Positions 14,333 to 27,950 of a stretch of DNA of 64,000 bases are shown here, in pieces. The notes below the pieces were generated by a model that worked only from the letters and a program-made list of their open reading frames with translations, had not been told where the DNA came from and did no database searches. Source of the stretch: Syngnathus acus (taxonomy: Eukaryota; Chordata; Actinopteri; Syngnathiformes; Syngnathidae); contig NC_051107.1 in the NCBI RefSeq assembly GCF_901709675.1, positions 1,357,501-1,421,500 of the forward strand, written 5' to 3'. Within the stretch, counting starts at the first letter, position 1. The number at the start of each line of letters is the position of its first letter. The translations under genes and the position numbers were made by a program.

Positions 14333-14658
14333 GGGTGTCAAAATCTGGCTCGGGGGCCAAAATTGGCCCGCTGTGTATTTTTGTTGGCCCGTGAATTTGA
14401 CTTTGTGTCAATAGAAAAATTGCAAATTGTCTTCACTTTTAAAAAATAGAGATGTTGCTAGCAATTTTTATTACCATTCATCTTTTAAAATGTTTGAACA
14501 GTTTTTATTAGTCTCTGATTTCAAAACAAGTTATCAGTTTGTTGTGTAGCTTATACTCTCCATAATATAAGACATTCATACATTTATTTGGGTTGACAGT
14601 CATAATGAAGAAAACTATGACTACGATGCAGCCCGCGACAAAAATGAGTTTGACACCC
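14333..14658. mobile_element. Non-autonomous hAT-like element, copy 1
   Basis: The segment begins GGGTGTCAAA and ends TTTGACACCC, a perfect 10-bp inverted terminus. Near the left end it carries the GGCTCGGGGGCC...TTGGCCCG block seen in many fish hAT-derived MITEs. Its interior (CAAATTGTCTTCACTTT... TTACCATTCATCTTTT...) is clearly related to the remnant at about 55165-55400 inside prmt8. No transposase is encoded. Confidence 0.6.
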
Positions 14659-14659
14659 T

Positions 14660-17600
14660 TGGTATAAAATATTATTAAATATATTAAGTACGGGGCACGG
14701 TTCTCTACTGAATCTGGATGTCAAATAAGTGCAACATAATGGAGTGACTTCTTGTTGGCTGCGATACCAACACAGTTTTTTTCCGAGATAATAGCGCCGT
14801 TGTTCCCCCGTCACCTCGGGCATCACATCCTGTTTTTCCCGTGTCACTGAGGTGGGACAATAGTGATGCATCTCTAGATGAAGTAGGGCTACCCTCTGAT
14901 GTTAGGGTTCTGGATTATCCCTGGGCTCAACCGAGTTGTTTTTGGCGGGATTCTGCTCTAATCTGGTGTGCTTCAGTCACATGGTGATGAAAGAAAGGCA
15001 GGGCCGTTGTTATTGGCTCCAGGGCGGATACACAGGTGCACCATGGGAGAGGTCAGGTCGCGATGTAAAAGCCTTACGGTGCGGTTTTTAAGCCTGAATA
15101 ATAGTTGGAGAACTGCCAGTCCAATAAATACGAAACACCTCATGAAGGGACTACTTTAGGAGTCGGCAGAATTGTGCTGGTTTTGTTCGCTAATCCTTTA
15201 AAAAGGGCGGGACCTTTTAAAACAAACAACAAAGTGCTTTCTTTTGTGGTGGAACACTGCGCACTTGACAAGTTCTACCTCGGCGACTCAGCTATTTGTG
15301 ATCAACAGATCTTTCCTTTTCTGTACCAAGGATTACCTGAAACAACAATTTGTCAAGGGAAAATTGACGACGTGACAAAACACGACGTGTCCTTTGATGG
15401 AATGTCTTTGTTTTGATTCATCTGCCGTCTACTGGAGACATACAAGATCTTCATGGTTTTTTTTTTTATACCGTGCCAAGTCAAGGGCTTATCTTGTCTA
15501 CAAATTGCTTGTTTACATTTATTAACAGCGCTAAGTGGGGAAAAAAACTAGAAGCCAGTGGTTGGTTATCACAAGCTGCAGTTAAACCCTCCTGTCATTT
15601 AAGCTTGGGTAGGAACAGAATGTTTTGATTAGGTTGTGGAAATTATCCATCAGGACAAACATGGGGGGTTGGGGAGGTCCCCGTATTTAGCGCTCTACCT
15701 GCTGGGGTGTGATGAGTAAACATTGACGGTGGTTGGTGGTCTGCAGAATTCTGTTGGTTGCAGCATAGCTGGCGGGCTACGTCCTTCCGAAGAGATGGGG
15801 GGGATTACCTCAATCCTCTGCGCTTGGCCCCATCCAACTCAACACTTCAGACTCAAACAAAGGATCAGGGGCTGAGGGCCCTGGGCCCCTGGCGCGCTGC
15901 TAATCCTATTCCAAGCTGGACAACAATCCGTCTGGCCAGTGGTCCCCGTGGGGATGTAAGCCCCGGACCCGGGTAAGGCGCTTGCCGGAGAAGTCAGACA
16001 GGTCGTCAAGGATGAGGACTTAATTAGCCATGCAAAGTCAACCTGTTTAATTGAAAAGGTTCAACCGGAGTATCGCCACAGGAGTACAAGGAGCCCTCCC
16101 CTCTCAGAATGTTTTCCTTCAAGGTGTTCTGTTGTCAAGCAAAGAGGAATTCAGCGGGGAAGAGGTAGTACTCTCTCTCCCTCGGAGCTTGAAAAAGTCT
16201 CTGCTTGTAAGGTTAATTGGGCTGGACTCAGTGCCAGGATGAAGTAGCAGGGAACAAGTGTTGAAGTGTTTTGCTGGGTTTGAGCTTAATCTTTCACGGC
16301 GGGCTTTATTGGCAGGGTCACAGTCCACCAATGAGCGGCTTTTATTGGAGACCTCGAGAAGAAAATACAAGTTCTCGCCTATGTGCATGTACAGTATGCG
16401 CGCCATTGAGACGCAAACCCCGTGGAAAGCTTGTGTGCGCATGTCAAAACTCCGTCGACACTCAGACGGCAGACAAAGCACAACTCACTGAAATTAAGCA
16501 GAAACTTTCTTGACCCCACCGCCGACTCTCTCCAACCCCCCCATCAACACCAATCAAGCACTCGGCCATAATGCGTTTAGAAACATAGCACTCCTGCGTC
16601 CTCGTTGAGTCTTTAATGCATTTAGTGATGCCACCTCCCCCCCCCATTCCTCTTATTCATAATGTGTTTAAATACGCCATCTCCGCCTAAACATGGCCGC
16701 TACAAAGAATGCCACACACCGCCTCTCATGCTCAATCAATGAGAGCGCAGGCGATGGGGCTCTCGTCGGGTCATTTGTTTGACCGCGCTCGCCTCTCATG
16801 CTTAATGTGTTTCGCTATAGACAAATGGATCCCCCATGGAACTGGATGCAGAAATAAAAATAAACTAAAGCAAAGCCTTGCTGACAAAAAAAAAAAACAC
16901 TAAACGTTCATAAAAGCCGTTTTTCGTCACTGAGCTGCTCTAAACAGCCAGAAAAACACAATGGATTGAAAAGCGCTAACATGTGTGCTAGCCATTCTAA
17001 AGACAGATGGGGAAGGGGGGCGGAACAAGGCCAAGTAAAGACTTTGAAGGTCATTTTAATGATTGAATTTGACATCGGAGGCAAGTCGGCGTCCATCTGA
17101 TAAGACTCCAGCAGGCGGAATATTGTGCAGCTGCTATTCATTGACGCCGACTTACTTCACATTTGATTTGATTGATAGTTTGACAATCACATCACAAGTT
17201 TTTAATTTTTCTGTTCCTAATTAAATGACATTAAACGATTTGGAGTGTGGCACCCACAAATCTCCTCCTGTTCCTAAAGCCACAATCGACCCGGATCTAA
17301 GCTGCAGCTACGGTGCTAATAGCCTTCATAGGGTGACAATACCGTGGGCCGCTTTGGTCATTTGGGATTAGTGCAGGTTTCTGCACATGCTCCCGTCACT
17401 CACGCGGACGGAAAAGCACTTCTAACTCCCAAATACAGTGCGCCCATTTTGCCTCTGTGTACAAAAAACACATCAAGGACATGCCGTTTATTTCAGCGAG
17501 GTTCGGTAACAAATGTGAGCCCTCCTGGAATCAGCTGAAATAACACGGCAGGTCTTTCAAGCAATTAACCTTTCCCACTGTTTGAATGGCTCTCGGGGAG

Positions 17601-17690
17601 AAAGAGGAACTTATTTGTGAGAATACGAGGCAGGCCCCAGGCTTGCGAGAGGTTCGTATAGTAAGGTGGAAGACAAAAGTAATCCAAAGG
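14660..17690. other. Intergenic, no gene seen
   Basis: Unique sequence without recognisable exons or RNA genes. It has short pyrimidine/purine runs (C9 near 16636) and scattered open frames with no domain resemblance and poor splice context. Confidence 0.5.
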
Positions 17691-17693
17691 GGA

Positions 17694-18228
17694 AGTGATG
17701 GGAAAATGAAGCTTCAAATTTGCTTCATGAACCAGTTGTGGTATTTTTTGACTCCTCTCGATGGCACACTGTTGGGCTCAAAGTACACTGACTTAAACCC
17801 TTAAATTAATAACGACCAGTGCCATCTAGAGCAGAGGTCCCCAACCACCGGGCCGCGGACCGGTACCGGTCCGTGGGTCATTTGGTACCGGGCCCCACAG
17901 AAAAAAATATATAAATAAATGTCGCGTCTAAAATGAAAACTAAAACAAACTACGGTTGTCCGCAAGGGACAAAAAGCTAAACAAACCCTGTTGTAATTCA
18001 ACGTAATGGTGAGTTTTATGTTTAAGTGGTTTATATTTGTTTTTATGCCAGTCGTATCATTTTATTTCGTTGTTTTTACCCCCCGGACTTTAAAGGCCGG
18101 TCCGTGAAAATATTTCTGACACGTAACCGGTCCGTGGCGCAAAAAAGGTTGGGGACCGCTGATCTAGAGGACTCAAAAATCCAACGGCTGATTCATGACG
18201 CAAATTTAAAGCTTCATTTCCCCCTCAC
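17694..18228. mobile_element. Palindromic MITE interrupted by a hAT insertion (composite)
   Basis: The outer ends are inverted copies: AAAATGAAGCTTCAAATTTG then GCTTCATGAACC on the left, and on the right a CATGACGCAAATTTAAAGCTTCATTT segment followed by CCCCCTCAC. The same element, uninterrupted, lies at 47405-47580. Here its centre (conserved AGTGCCATCTAGAGGA) is split by the hAT element at 17832-18161. It has no coding capacity. Confidence 0.7.
17832..18161. mobile_element. Non-autonomous hAT element, copy A, with perfect 8-bp target duplication
   Basis: 330 bp. It starts CAGAGGTCCCCAACC and ends GGTTGGGGACCGCTG, an inverted terminus typical of hAT elements. It is flanked on both sides by ATCTAGAG (17824-17831 and 18162-18169), an exact 8-bp target-site duplication, the length expected of the hAT superfamily. 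The subterminal region carries the CCGCGGACCGGTACCGGTCCG palindromic block known from fish genomes. No transposase open frame. Confidence 0.85.
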
Positions 18229-18229
18229 G

Positions 18230-20070
18230 ATAAAGAAGGTCTCGGAAGGTGAAGGAGCCGTGAAGTGAGGCATGACGTGAATAAAAAAAAACAATCAGTC
18301 ACACATGAACACGCCTTTGTTCTTTGATATGGTGACAGCGGTCACAGCGCAACTTGATACACAGTGCACAGCGAGCTCCAGACCCGCCCGCAAATACTCG
18401 GGAGCTTTCGACCTGTCTACACATTTGTAGGTTTGATACTCCCCACCCCCTGGCCTTGATAATGGCGCACTGTCTCTGATACCTGTCTGCAGGAAAGCAG
18501 CCATGAAATTACCTTCCTAGAAATCAAGACACCTTTTGTAAAGAGCTTTTTTAAGAAACTCGCTACTTAAAAAAAATAAAGTATGATAAGTCTCAATAGC
18601 CTTGAAGAGTCACACAGAGCTGGAGCTTAACAAAAATCCAGGTCAAGCTCCTCCTTTGAGATCTAGGAAGAAGACTGATGTGATTATACATTAACCTCCA
18701 AGTGGAGGATAAGATGGGCCTTCGCACTCAGTAATGTTGGAAAAAAAAAATACAATGCTTTCACTTGGGGGACTCATTGTCCTGGCTTGCGGAAGTTGAG
18801 GCTATTGACGATGGCATTGAAACAGTGGCGTCCGGTGACCCTCGGCGCTGCAGCTAAAAAGGGTCACCATCTATTTCCCGTACGTTTTCTTAGGTTGAAA
18901 GGTTTGTAAGGGCTGGAGGTCATCGTGTCATGTTTGTCCTGCCTGGAATGAATAACGATGGATCGGAGTGGTGACGGACGGAGGCGGGCAGGTAGACAGA
19001 CAATTAGATGGATGGGCTTGATAGAGAATTGAATCTTATCAGTGAGGAACAACAACCCGAGACACAAAGGGAACGTTCTTTAGTAAAGGAGTGAATATTC
19101 TAGTTTCTGCTGGGCCTTTGATGCCGAGGAGAATAAAATAAGATGTTAATGGAAATGCCTTGATGATTATTTAATTCGCAGAAAATTATTAAAATGACAG
19201 CCTATCATTTATTCAATTTACATGGTCACAAAGTCATTATGGATTTTGAGAAAATAATTTATGGCAGAATAGTACCCGGATTGAGTTATAAATGTTTTTA
19301 CTGTAACTGTAAAACTTTTTAATATGTCAACTACACTAGGAATACATTTTTTTATGATGCTATTCAAAGCCGTCGGTGCTAGGTTACGTCTGTAGGAAAA
19401 AAGTATGGTCCCACAATATAGACAGCTCTATTAATATGAAGATAAATAGCGTGTAGTAGTCTAAAGCAAACGATATAGTTATTATTTCATTAAACCCCTT
19501 TAACCAAGCAATAAATTTCTTGTCAAAGGAGAATTACGCAGGCAGGTCTGTCAAAATAAAACTGTTACGTCTAAGGCAGAATCTTTATCTACTATTCTGC
19601 TACGCCGTTCGTCACACCTACGTTCTGGAAGAGTGGAAATGACACTCAAGAGTAAGTCAGCTGAGGAGTACAGAATAAACACTTTTAGGGGACAATCTCT
19701 GGGTTTATGATAATACCGGGAGATATGCGCCTTCTGGTCTAGCGTTAAGTGCAGTGTGAAGTGTGTGTCGGGATGGTGCTGACAACTGACAAGGGCCCGA
19801 TAACGCTGATAGAAGAGATGGCCATTTTCTTGACAAATAGAAACAAATATCTTTTAAAATGGTTGCCTTATGTTCACGTCAGGTTTGGTTATCACAATCT
19901 TTTTCCTGAGACAATCCGCTTACATTATCCCAGGCCAAGCTTTCCCCGTCCAAGTCTCCTTTCCACCCACTCAAAAGAAGCACTCCAACAGACAGCACCA
20001 ATTTTCTGCTAATTGGACCTCAGGAAATTGCTCCTTGTTTTAATTTACTCTTGGACAGCCATGAAAATGT
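18230..20070. other. Intergenic spacer between the two hAT copies
   Basis: About 1.8 kb of AT-leaning unique sequence. No exon, tRNA or other RNA gene was recognised on either strand. Confidence 0.5.
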
Positions 20071-20079
20071 GATCTAGGG

Positions 20080-20384
20080 CAGCGGTTACTAATCTTTTTT
20101 GCGCCACGGTTACATGTCAGACAATATTTTCGCGGACTGGCCTTTATATAAATATATAAATAAATAATACATTTTATAATAAAAACGCATAAAAATAAAA
20201 CTCACCATTAAGTATCTGCTCCGTAGCTTTGCGGACTCGACTGGGGAAACATGTTACGTGACTGGGACGAGCGTCTTGGCCTAAATTAATTAATCGTCGA
20301 TAAAAAAAATGTATTTTATTTTGATGTGCGGCCCGGTACCAAATGACCCACGGACCGGTACCAGTCCACGGTTGGGGACCTCTG
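20080..20384. mobile_element. Non-autonomous hAT element, copy B, inverted relative to copy A
   Basis: 305 bp. It starts CAGCGGTTACTAATCTTTTT and ends GGTTGGGGACCTCTG, the reverse orientation of the element at 17832. It is flanked by an exact 8-bp duplication ATCTAGGG (20072-20079 and 20385-20392). The interior includes the same GGTACC...GGACCGGTACC block near its right end. It is non-coding. Confidence 0.82.
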
Positions 20385-20392
20385 ATCTAGGG

Positions 20393-23300
20393 CATGGGTA
20401 GGAAACTCCTAGGGTTTCTCTTCTTCCTCACAGAGGCGTAAGGATTAGGTATAGGTGCACGGTATTCGTTTGGGAAATCTGAACATGCAGGTTTATCGTC
20501 CTTTTCATCAAAAAATTCTTTCATACTGATTAATGAAAGCTGAGACACAAGTTTCCCCAATGTTGACCAGAGGAGCTACTTTAACAAATAGCGGCTGTCA
20601 TAATATTGTCCAAACGGTTGCAGTTTGGTGTTTGCGCCAAAGAGGAATTGTATTCACTGGAAAGTCTATTAAGCTTTCCTCTCTAACGACAGGCCAGACT
20701 GTGAGCTCACCGGGATCAAATGACGAGCGCCCGCAGGGCAATGCGGCCTGGAGGATTGCCGAGATAAGATTAATTGCAGCACGGTGACAAAACTCACCGA
20801 AAAAAAAAAGATATTAGCATTGAGGATATTAGTAATTACATAAGAAATATCAAGGGGGAAATCGACACCGTGAAGACTTGGAGGACTTGATAGCGAGAGA
20901 TTGAAAACGTTAGCCAAGGGTTTGTTGCAAAGTTGTTGTTTTAGGTGTGTTTTTGCATGACGGTAAAAAAATTAAAGTGTCGACCGATAGAAGGTGGCGA
21001 GTCGTGTTCATGTTGACACGTCGAGCAGGTGTCCGCAAAACTTTCACTCTGAGCAATATTTAATGGAAAATTCCACTCAGGTCCTGCATGTCATTCGTCA
21101 GAGACGATGACTTTAAAGGTTTTGAACACGAACGATTCGATGGAGCAAAGGCATGACTCCATGCAACCTTGGTTGACATTCATTCCGAAACATCCGCAGC
21201 CCGCCCCCCCCCGAGGGCCCGGTCTGACCCTCACACTTCATCTGCATCCACTAATCAATACGTGGGCATGTTGGAGCACGGAATCCCTCCATCCCTGCCC
21301 GTCAATACTGACATGCTACCGAAGCTGAGCATCCATCAGGCCGGCTGACATGTTTTGTAGCCAAACAGAACAATCCATCAGGGGTTGACCGCTATAAACC
21401 CGACCACCTCATATGAATCGATACGTTTTCAAACACGGACGGCGACCTCCATTCAAGGACCTTGGGAAAAAGAACACCACAACCGATTGGCAAACCTAAC
21501 TAACCCGACAGTCCAGCCCTGAAAAACCCTTCCAGCGTTTTGCAGAGACATTCTCCCCACTGTCGAACCTCCCAAACACATTAAAAAAAGGGGCTTATAC
21601 ACATACACACACACACCGAGCTCATTACATCCACCCCGCTGCCTGATGGCTGCTTGACAACTTCGCACCTTCCACTTACTTTCACACTTTCCAAACTTCT
21701 TAAGTGGCCGGCCTCCGAGTACAGCGAAGAATAGACGGGAGGGAAACTAATCACACTACGCCCTTCGATTCACCGTCAGTTTCGACTCCTCGCAGTAAAA
21801 TGTACGCATTTTGGCTTAATAGCGCTGTTAAATTTTTTTGGTTGGCCCCCAGATGTTAATAGTGGTGCCGTTGTGACTCAAGTCTCCATCCATCATACAG
21901 GTAGGTATGTGTCCCTCAAGGGGACTTGAGCACTCAGTGGCCGTGGTAATAAAGTGGACCTATCAGTCAAATTACTGTCTGTGTGGCCTTACTGAAGCTT
22001 TGTGCACTCTGTAAACTTCCCGCTGGCCCTGCTCACTGTGCAAAGCACCAATGCTTAACACATGGATTTAGGAACAGCGGGAGGCGAATCCTCAGCTTGG
22101 CGGAACACAACAGAGGTGAAGTGCTTGCGCCTGACAAATGGCCTGGGCCGAAATATTGCAGACGACGATAATATTCAAGAAGATTGCCATTTGTATTGGG
22201 CGTAGCATGGTCATAAATAACATCTGGGGGTGATGCGCATTGAACTGATCCCCGAAAGGTTAAAGACAAGCATGTGGCTGGGGGGGGGTCGGGTCATCAG
22301 TTCATTCCTGGCAGTGGGTGGGAAAAGTGAAAAGCTCTTATTTGTTGTTGGATACAAAAAGTGAAATTGAGAAATTTTGGACTCATTTTATGTATAAGCA
22401 ACACCTTTGCTAATTCCGCTGCAAAATAGAACTACAGTTCCGCCGAAAAATGGACATTTTATTTATAAGTAACAACTTCGACAAAAAGAAAAATAGAACT
22501 ACAGTTCTGCCAAAAAAGTACCAAAATTTAACAACCAATTCAATTAAATATGGAAACCTGTTTTCAATTCCAGTTCATACAACACATTGTCATTACATTA
22601 AGATGTATGCAAGGGTGCCATCAAAAGGAAACCATAAATTAGACTATCTCGCCTCCCTAGAGTGCATTTCCCACACCATTCAAGTGTTGACAAATGTCTG
22701 CATTACCTTGGCCGTACAAGTCACAGCCGCCTTGGCTGCAAGCCGGAGGTAAAGAGTAAATCATAGGATACGTCCTGCACCTGAGTTCGGGTTTAACGAC
22801 ACGTCGGGTCGCCTGCATGTTCGAACAACGCGGGGGCAAAGAGTGCATTTGTTTCGGGACTTGTGTCCCACCTGGTTGGAAACTTGGTGGAATGTGATTT
22901 ATGCATTTCTGGTATCGGTAGCAATTGTTTCTTTTGAAAGCTTCCATTACTCATCAGAATAACATTTTAATTGTTTCTACTTATAATTACTCAACTCATT
23001 CACTGCCAGCCCATTTTAAATAGATCTTTGACATCTATATGTGTCAATGGCAGAGAATGACTTAACAAACCAAGGCCATTGCAGAGCCACCTTTGAGGCC
23101 AATTGAAGCTCACAGAGATGGTTCGGTAAAATTCAATTATCCGTATGTGTATCAAGGGATGCATTGCTGTTGGGGCTTCGCGGAAAAAAGGTTACTGGAA
23201 GACGATAAAGCTGTGGTAAGCTATTATCTCGTTGCTCTCCTGGGCAACCACAGTCCAAGAGCAGCAACCTGATGCAATTTTCCAAAGTGGTCAAATTCAA

Positions 23301-26300
23301 AGCTCACAATGTTTTTTGAAGGACGTTGGATAATCAACTATAATTTCCTTGGAGCGTTTTTTTTTTAGGGGTGAGGAGAGCATTAGGAAAAACCTTGACA
23401 AAATCCATCTTGGTATTAATCACCTGTCATTAGATGACCCAGGAGGTGCTTTTATGAAGGTCTGCTGGGGCCTTGGGGGTATTTCTCTGCTTTAAGTATC
23501 CAAAATAAAAACTCCTTAAAATATCACCGGGCTCCCCTGAGGGTGGGTGAACCAGTGACCCATGGCCCCAAAGGTCAGGTAGCTAATTAGCCAGCATGGA
23601 ATGCTACGTAACGAAGAAGCAAGGGGGAGGGGCAAAGATCTGACAATACCCTGAACTGGAATTATAAACACTCACAGGTGATTATGATGTGTGCTCATAC
23701 AGTCCTTCCATCAATATCAAAAGTTCATCCTCAGCAGGCTAGTTCACAACATCTCCAGATGGAAGCTATGAGCCAAACTCGAATGCCACGAAATGGTCCG
23801 TGTCGAAGCAGCGGTTCATCGGCGCTTCAAGGGCATAATGACAGACAATGACCATGCATTACACTTTAGGGGGGGGCATGCCCCCCCCATTAGGTCCAAT
23901 GGGATCTTTCATCTTCGAAGTTCCTGCTTGCGGACCAGGGGAGGGTTCTATGTCTCTGTCAAAGCACTCTCAAGTACAGGAATTAATTCCAGGCCACTGT
24001 GACAAAGAATCCCATATGATTGATGATAATTGCCTTTAGTGAAATGTCAGCTCAGATTTTTTTTTTGTTACTTCCTGTCAAGGCAACAAAGATACGTACT
24101 TAGAGTGGGGCGGGCCAGGTTATGCTGAATGCATAATCTATTCAGCTCGAAAATCACTTAATACGCTTATTTATGCTAATGGCATGTTGCAATTCATCGG
24201 GATAATTAGCGCTAGTGGTCGAGGGAGCAGATTTTGGACGGAATAAAAAGACTATTGTACATGTGTGTGGGTGAACATATAAGGAGAGCCATTTGAAACT
24301 GAAACCAGATGTGTTCACGTTGTGAGTGCCCAACGTGTGCACACAAACGCTTCCAAGATATATTTTTGTACAGTTAATTGAATAACGCTGCACAGGAAAC
24401 GGGCAGTTTGAAAAAAAAATAATCCACTCCGAAAAACACTGTTAGGACTCAAAAAAACAGGCCACACTTGAAAAGGTGAACGTGTCAAGACGTGACATCC
24501 TGAATACACGACGGCGTCACAAAAGACGCGGCTCAAATCTCAAGGATGGCCTGCAGCTTCACATTGTTCGTCGTGCTCGGCCTGACAATGTAACGTAACC
24601 GTATGAGAGTCTCTGTTGAGGGTCGTAATAGAAGTGCTCTGGCTTTCCTCAGAACAACGTTTAGCCAGGAGACTCATTTCGCCGGCGTTCCAGAAATGTC
24701 CCCTTCACTTTGCGGCACGAACATTTCCAGCAGCGCCAAATAAAATCGTTCCAGGTGCACCGATGAAAAGGATAGGACGCTTTTGCTAACCCTGGGGGCC
24801 AAGAGCTCTTAAAACAGAGAGTCCAGCCAGGCTTTGTAATCCTGGCACGTGTAGCACTACTCTGATTGTCGAGCGGCCATTTGCACAATAACCAAATCGG
24901 CATGAGTCTGCTTAGCATAATAACACTTGAGATCGTAATGTGCGGACCATTAGCAATTGTCCTGAGCCAGCTGAATAATGTTGTCTGTTCTTTTTATGCT
25001 AATATTTTTTTCCAGGTCAGAGAGAGAGGAACTTTCTGTCCGAGGTTCATCAGCGCCAATAGGCTGAAACCTGAACCGGGAGGGGGGGGGCACCTTCATG
25101 TATGGAAAGGTTTGGGTGAGCGGTAAACTCCTGATGAGAAACATCTGAGGGGCAACATCAGGCAGACGAATCAAAGCCAGAATCAATGATTGGGAATGAG
25201 GCGCTGCAAATCAAGAGTGCTGATCAAACAGCCATCGGGCTCAGAACGGGCAGAAAAATACCTTGGTGATGGAATGAAGGTTGGGGCAACCAACCAAATC
25301 TTAAATAATACAATCCGTCTTTGTGTTTTCTGATTGAGCCTATAAGTGACCATTCCAAAGTTGAAATCGGATAAACCTTCAGATCCTACCTCGTTGCTTT
25401 AATTTCCTCCTTGTAGCAAAGTGGCATCCCATCAAAAAAAAACCTCCGTGAAGGGAAATGAAACACGCAGTTAGGATTTGTTTAAGCTGGCACCACATGA
25501 AGCTTGCCCTTCTTCGATGCATGCGAACTGCATATTTCTACAGCTCTGAGACGAGATGTCAAATTTTCCCCAAAGTTAAATCCAACTCTGTTCTTATATG
25601 ACGCTACTAAAAAGTTCTGATGACCTGAGACCAGTTGTCATAGGACAGAGTGGCAGAAATGTTTTCCAAGTGTGAGGCACAAAGTTAAAATTAGAGACAG
25701 TTTCTGGGTGTCACCATTGCTCATGCTTGAAAGATTTTCCGTAGAAAATGTCAAAGCAACAATGGGTCTTCCTACGAAGGCTCCTACAGCAACTCGGGCA
25801 AATTGCGAAGGTCACACGGAATCTCTGCATAGCTCACAAAAACTCCCTACTGTGCTCCCAGATGAGGTTGTGTACACAATGGAGCCGGCCGACAGAATAT
25901 TTGACAGGAAAACAGCATGGCAGCGCTTTGGGCAGCCAGCAGAGATTTTACAAAGAAAACAAGAGCGGTATTATTTAAACCAGGGGAGCCTTTTTTCGTT
26001 TTTTTGCCCCGTACGGTTTGGTTGGCCTGTTTCGGCTTTCATTTTATAGCGACAACTACTGTCCACAATAACCACGCTGCCGATGCGTTCATTGGACGTG
26101 AATTAAAGTAGTGACCTCACCCTATTTGAGAGGACCACCCTAAAGAGAAAGCTATGCGGAAAAAAAAATCTGAAGAATACACATGAACCCACAAACGCTT
26201 GTAGAGATGTTTAAGGCACACTTGGAAGTCCGTCAAACATATAAACAAGCCAGTGCTCACAAAAACAAAATGGCGTCCAACCTCAGGGTTATTCTTTAAT

Positions 26301-27950
26301 GAAGACATTACTTCCATACCTACTGAAGCCCTTTAGCCCTGCAAACAAAATGGCATTGAAATCAAAATGGACCTCATCCATCTCTGTCTCAGGGGCTCTT
26401 ATTAATAAATACAGGCTGGGCACAAGCCGAGAGAATCCAAGAGGAAAGCGCATATGCTTGCCAGAGATAAACTTTGGGAGGAATCCTGTGATGCGTGACT
26501 CTTTGTTGCTTTTGCAGGGCGGGTGTTTGGTGGAACGCGTTGGGTTCCAATTGACACTCGTTCTGCTGGCTCAGCAGCTTTTTTTTAGTTTGCTTCATTT
26601 GGCTGCCTTGATTGCATCGGCCTTCTGTCTCGCCTCTGCGATCGATTCCCGAGCCCGAGCGTTTTTCCGTTTGCCTCGCTTCTCTCTCAATACCAGGCGC
26701 CGAGGATTCCTCAATACTGGCACCTGAATTTGCGGCGAGGTCAGCGGGTTTGTGAGCAGACAGTTTATCTTTACCACAAGATGCATGGAGGGGGGGCGTG
26801 GTTGACATTATGGCTTATACGTTCTGCTGCGAGAGTAAAACAGAGCTGCCCGAAGGTCAGGAAGAGGTGTTTAATCATTCTTGAGTCCAATTAATGCTTC
26901 TTTGAATCCACTGAGGGAACACTTTGAAAAGGTTACCGGGGTAAGAGGTAAAGTGCACGAATGCTCCGATCATCTAATCCCAGGTGAAACTTTAGATCGT
27001 AAAATACATATTTTACTACTGAATGGCCGACGATTGCCCTTCCGAGCGCCGAACATGCCGTGATCCAACTCTGAAATTGATAGCGCTTGAAAATCCAGAC
27101 AAAAGTACAGATGACACGTCTTTGCTTTACAAGCACGTCTTTGATAACGATCCATCCAACACTACAATGACGACACGTCAAGGTGGTAATATATATCGTC
27201 GACAACATCGTGGATCATCTGGTTTGGAGTCTGAGGTACCTTTCTTGACTCACCTCTCTGTCCTTCACGTTCATATTACAAGGTTTCACATTGGACAAAA
27301 ACATGCAACCTGATGCAGAGTTTGCCAAATCCGGCAGACACAAAATTGGGTAGGAATGTGGATTTGATGAGGAAGAAGAAAGCACAAATGGCTCCAAGCA
27401 ATATATAATGAATTCATTTGTACAAGTGGCAAGCCACATTAATGAAAATCAATAGTCCAATTCGCTTAGATACCCCAAGTCCTCCATGTTGATCCCCTAA
27501 TTTCCTTGAGGTGCATCTCCAATAATTCAATCAAGAAGCTCACCCCGACAACGGCTCTGTATGGAGATTATAATTTTTAGAGTCAAGCCAATGAGGTCAA
27601 CCTTCCGTAACATTTACGACTATTTAACCTTCAGACTTCCAAGGTTTAAATTCTAAGGCCGTTTTGTTGGATAATCCCGTCTTCTGTGTTATGACTTGAT
27701 CGATGCAGACCCTTGAGACGTGGGGGTCAAATCAATATGATTACAGGGGCTTTTGGAAAAAAAAAATGTTAAGACTTGCCAAGACGAATTGTGCTGACCG
27801 GACATGCATGAGAAGGTGACAATTGCTTTCAAGGTTGAAGAAATTTTAGATGTAAACTATTAACAATAGGCAATTTATTTGAGACTTACTGTATATTTGC
27901 TTACGATATATTCAATGTCCCCTGGTTACTGTTGTTACTTTATCAGTATT
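20393..27950. other. Intergenic, no gene seen
   Basis: 7.5 kb of mostly unique sequence, with a G8/C8 palindrome at 23869-23888 and a near duplication of a short motif (AATAGAACTACAGTTC at about 22427 and 22493). AT-rich, homeodomain-site-like blocks occur, for example 24940-25010 with GCTAATA, TTAGCAATTG and CAGCTG cores, which is the texture of developmental enhancers. Opposed open frames at 26.3-26.8 kb overlap each other and match no family I know. Confidence 0.45.
23869..23888. repeat. Perfect 20-bp G8-CATG-C8 palindrome
   Basis: Eight G, then CATG, then eight C. It can fold back or form a cruciform; see findings. Confidence 0.9.

Noticed and set aside
26299-26808. Opposed 142- and 139-codon frames
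   Set aside because: They overlap on opposite strands and neither resembles a protein; chance frames in a GC-richer patch.
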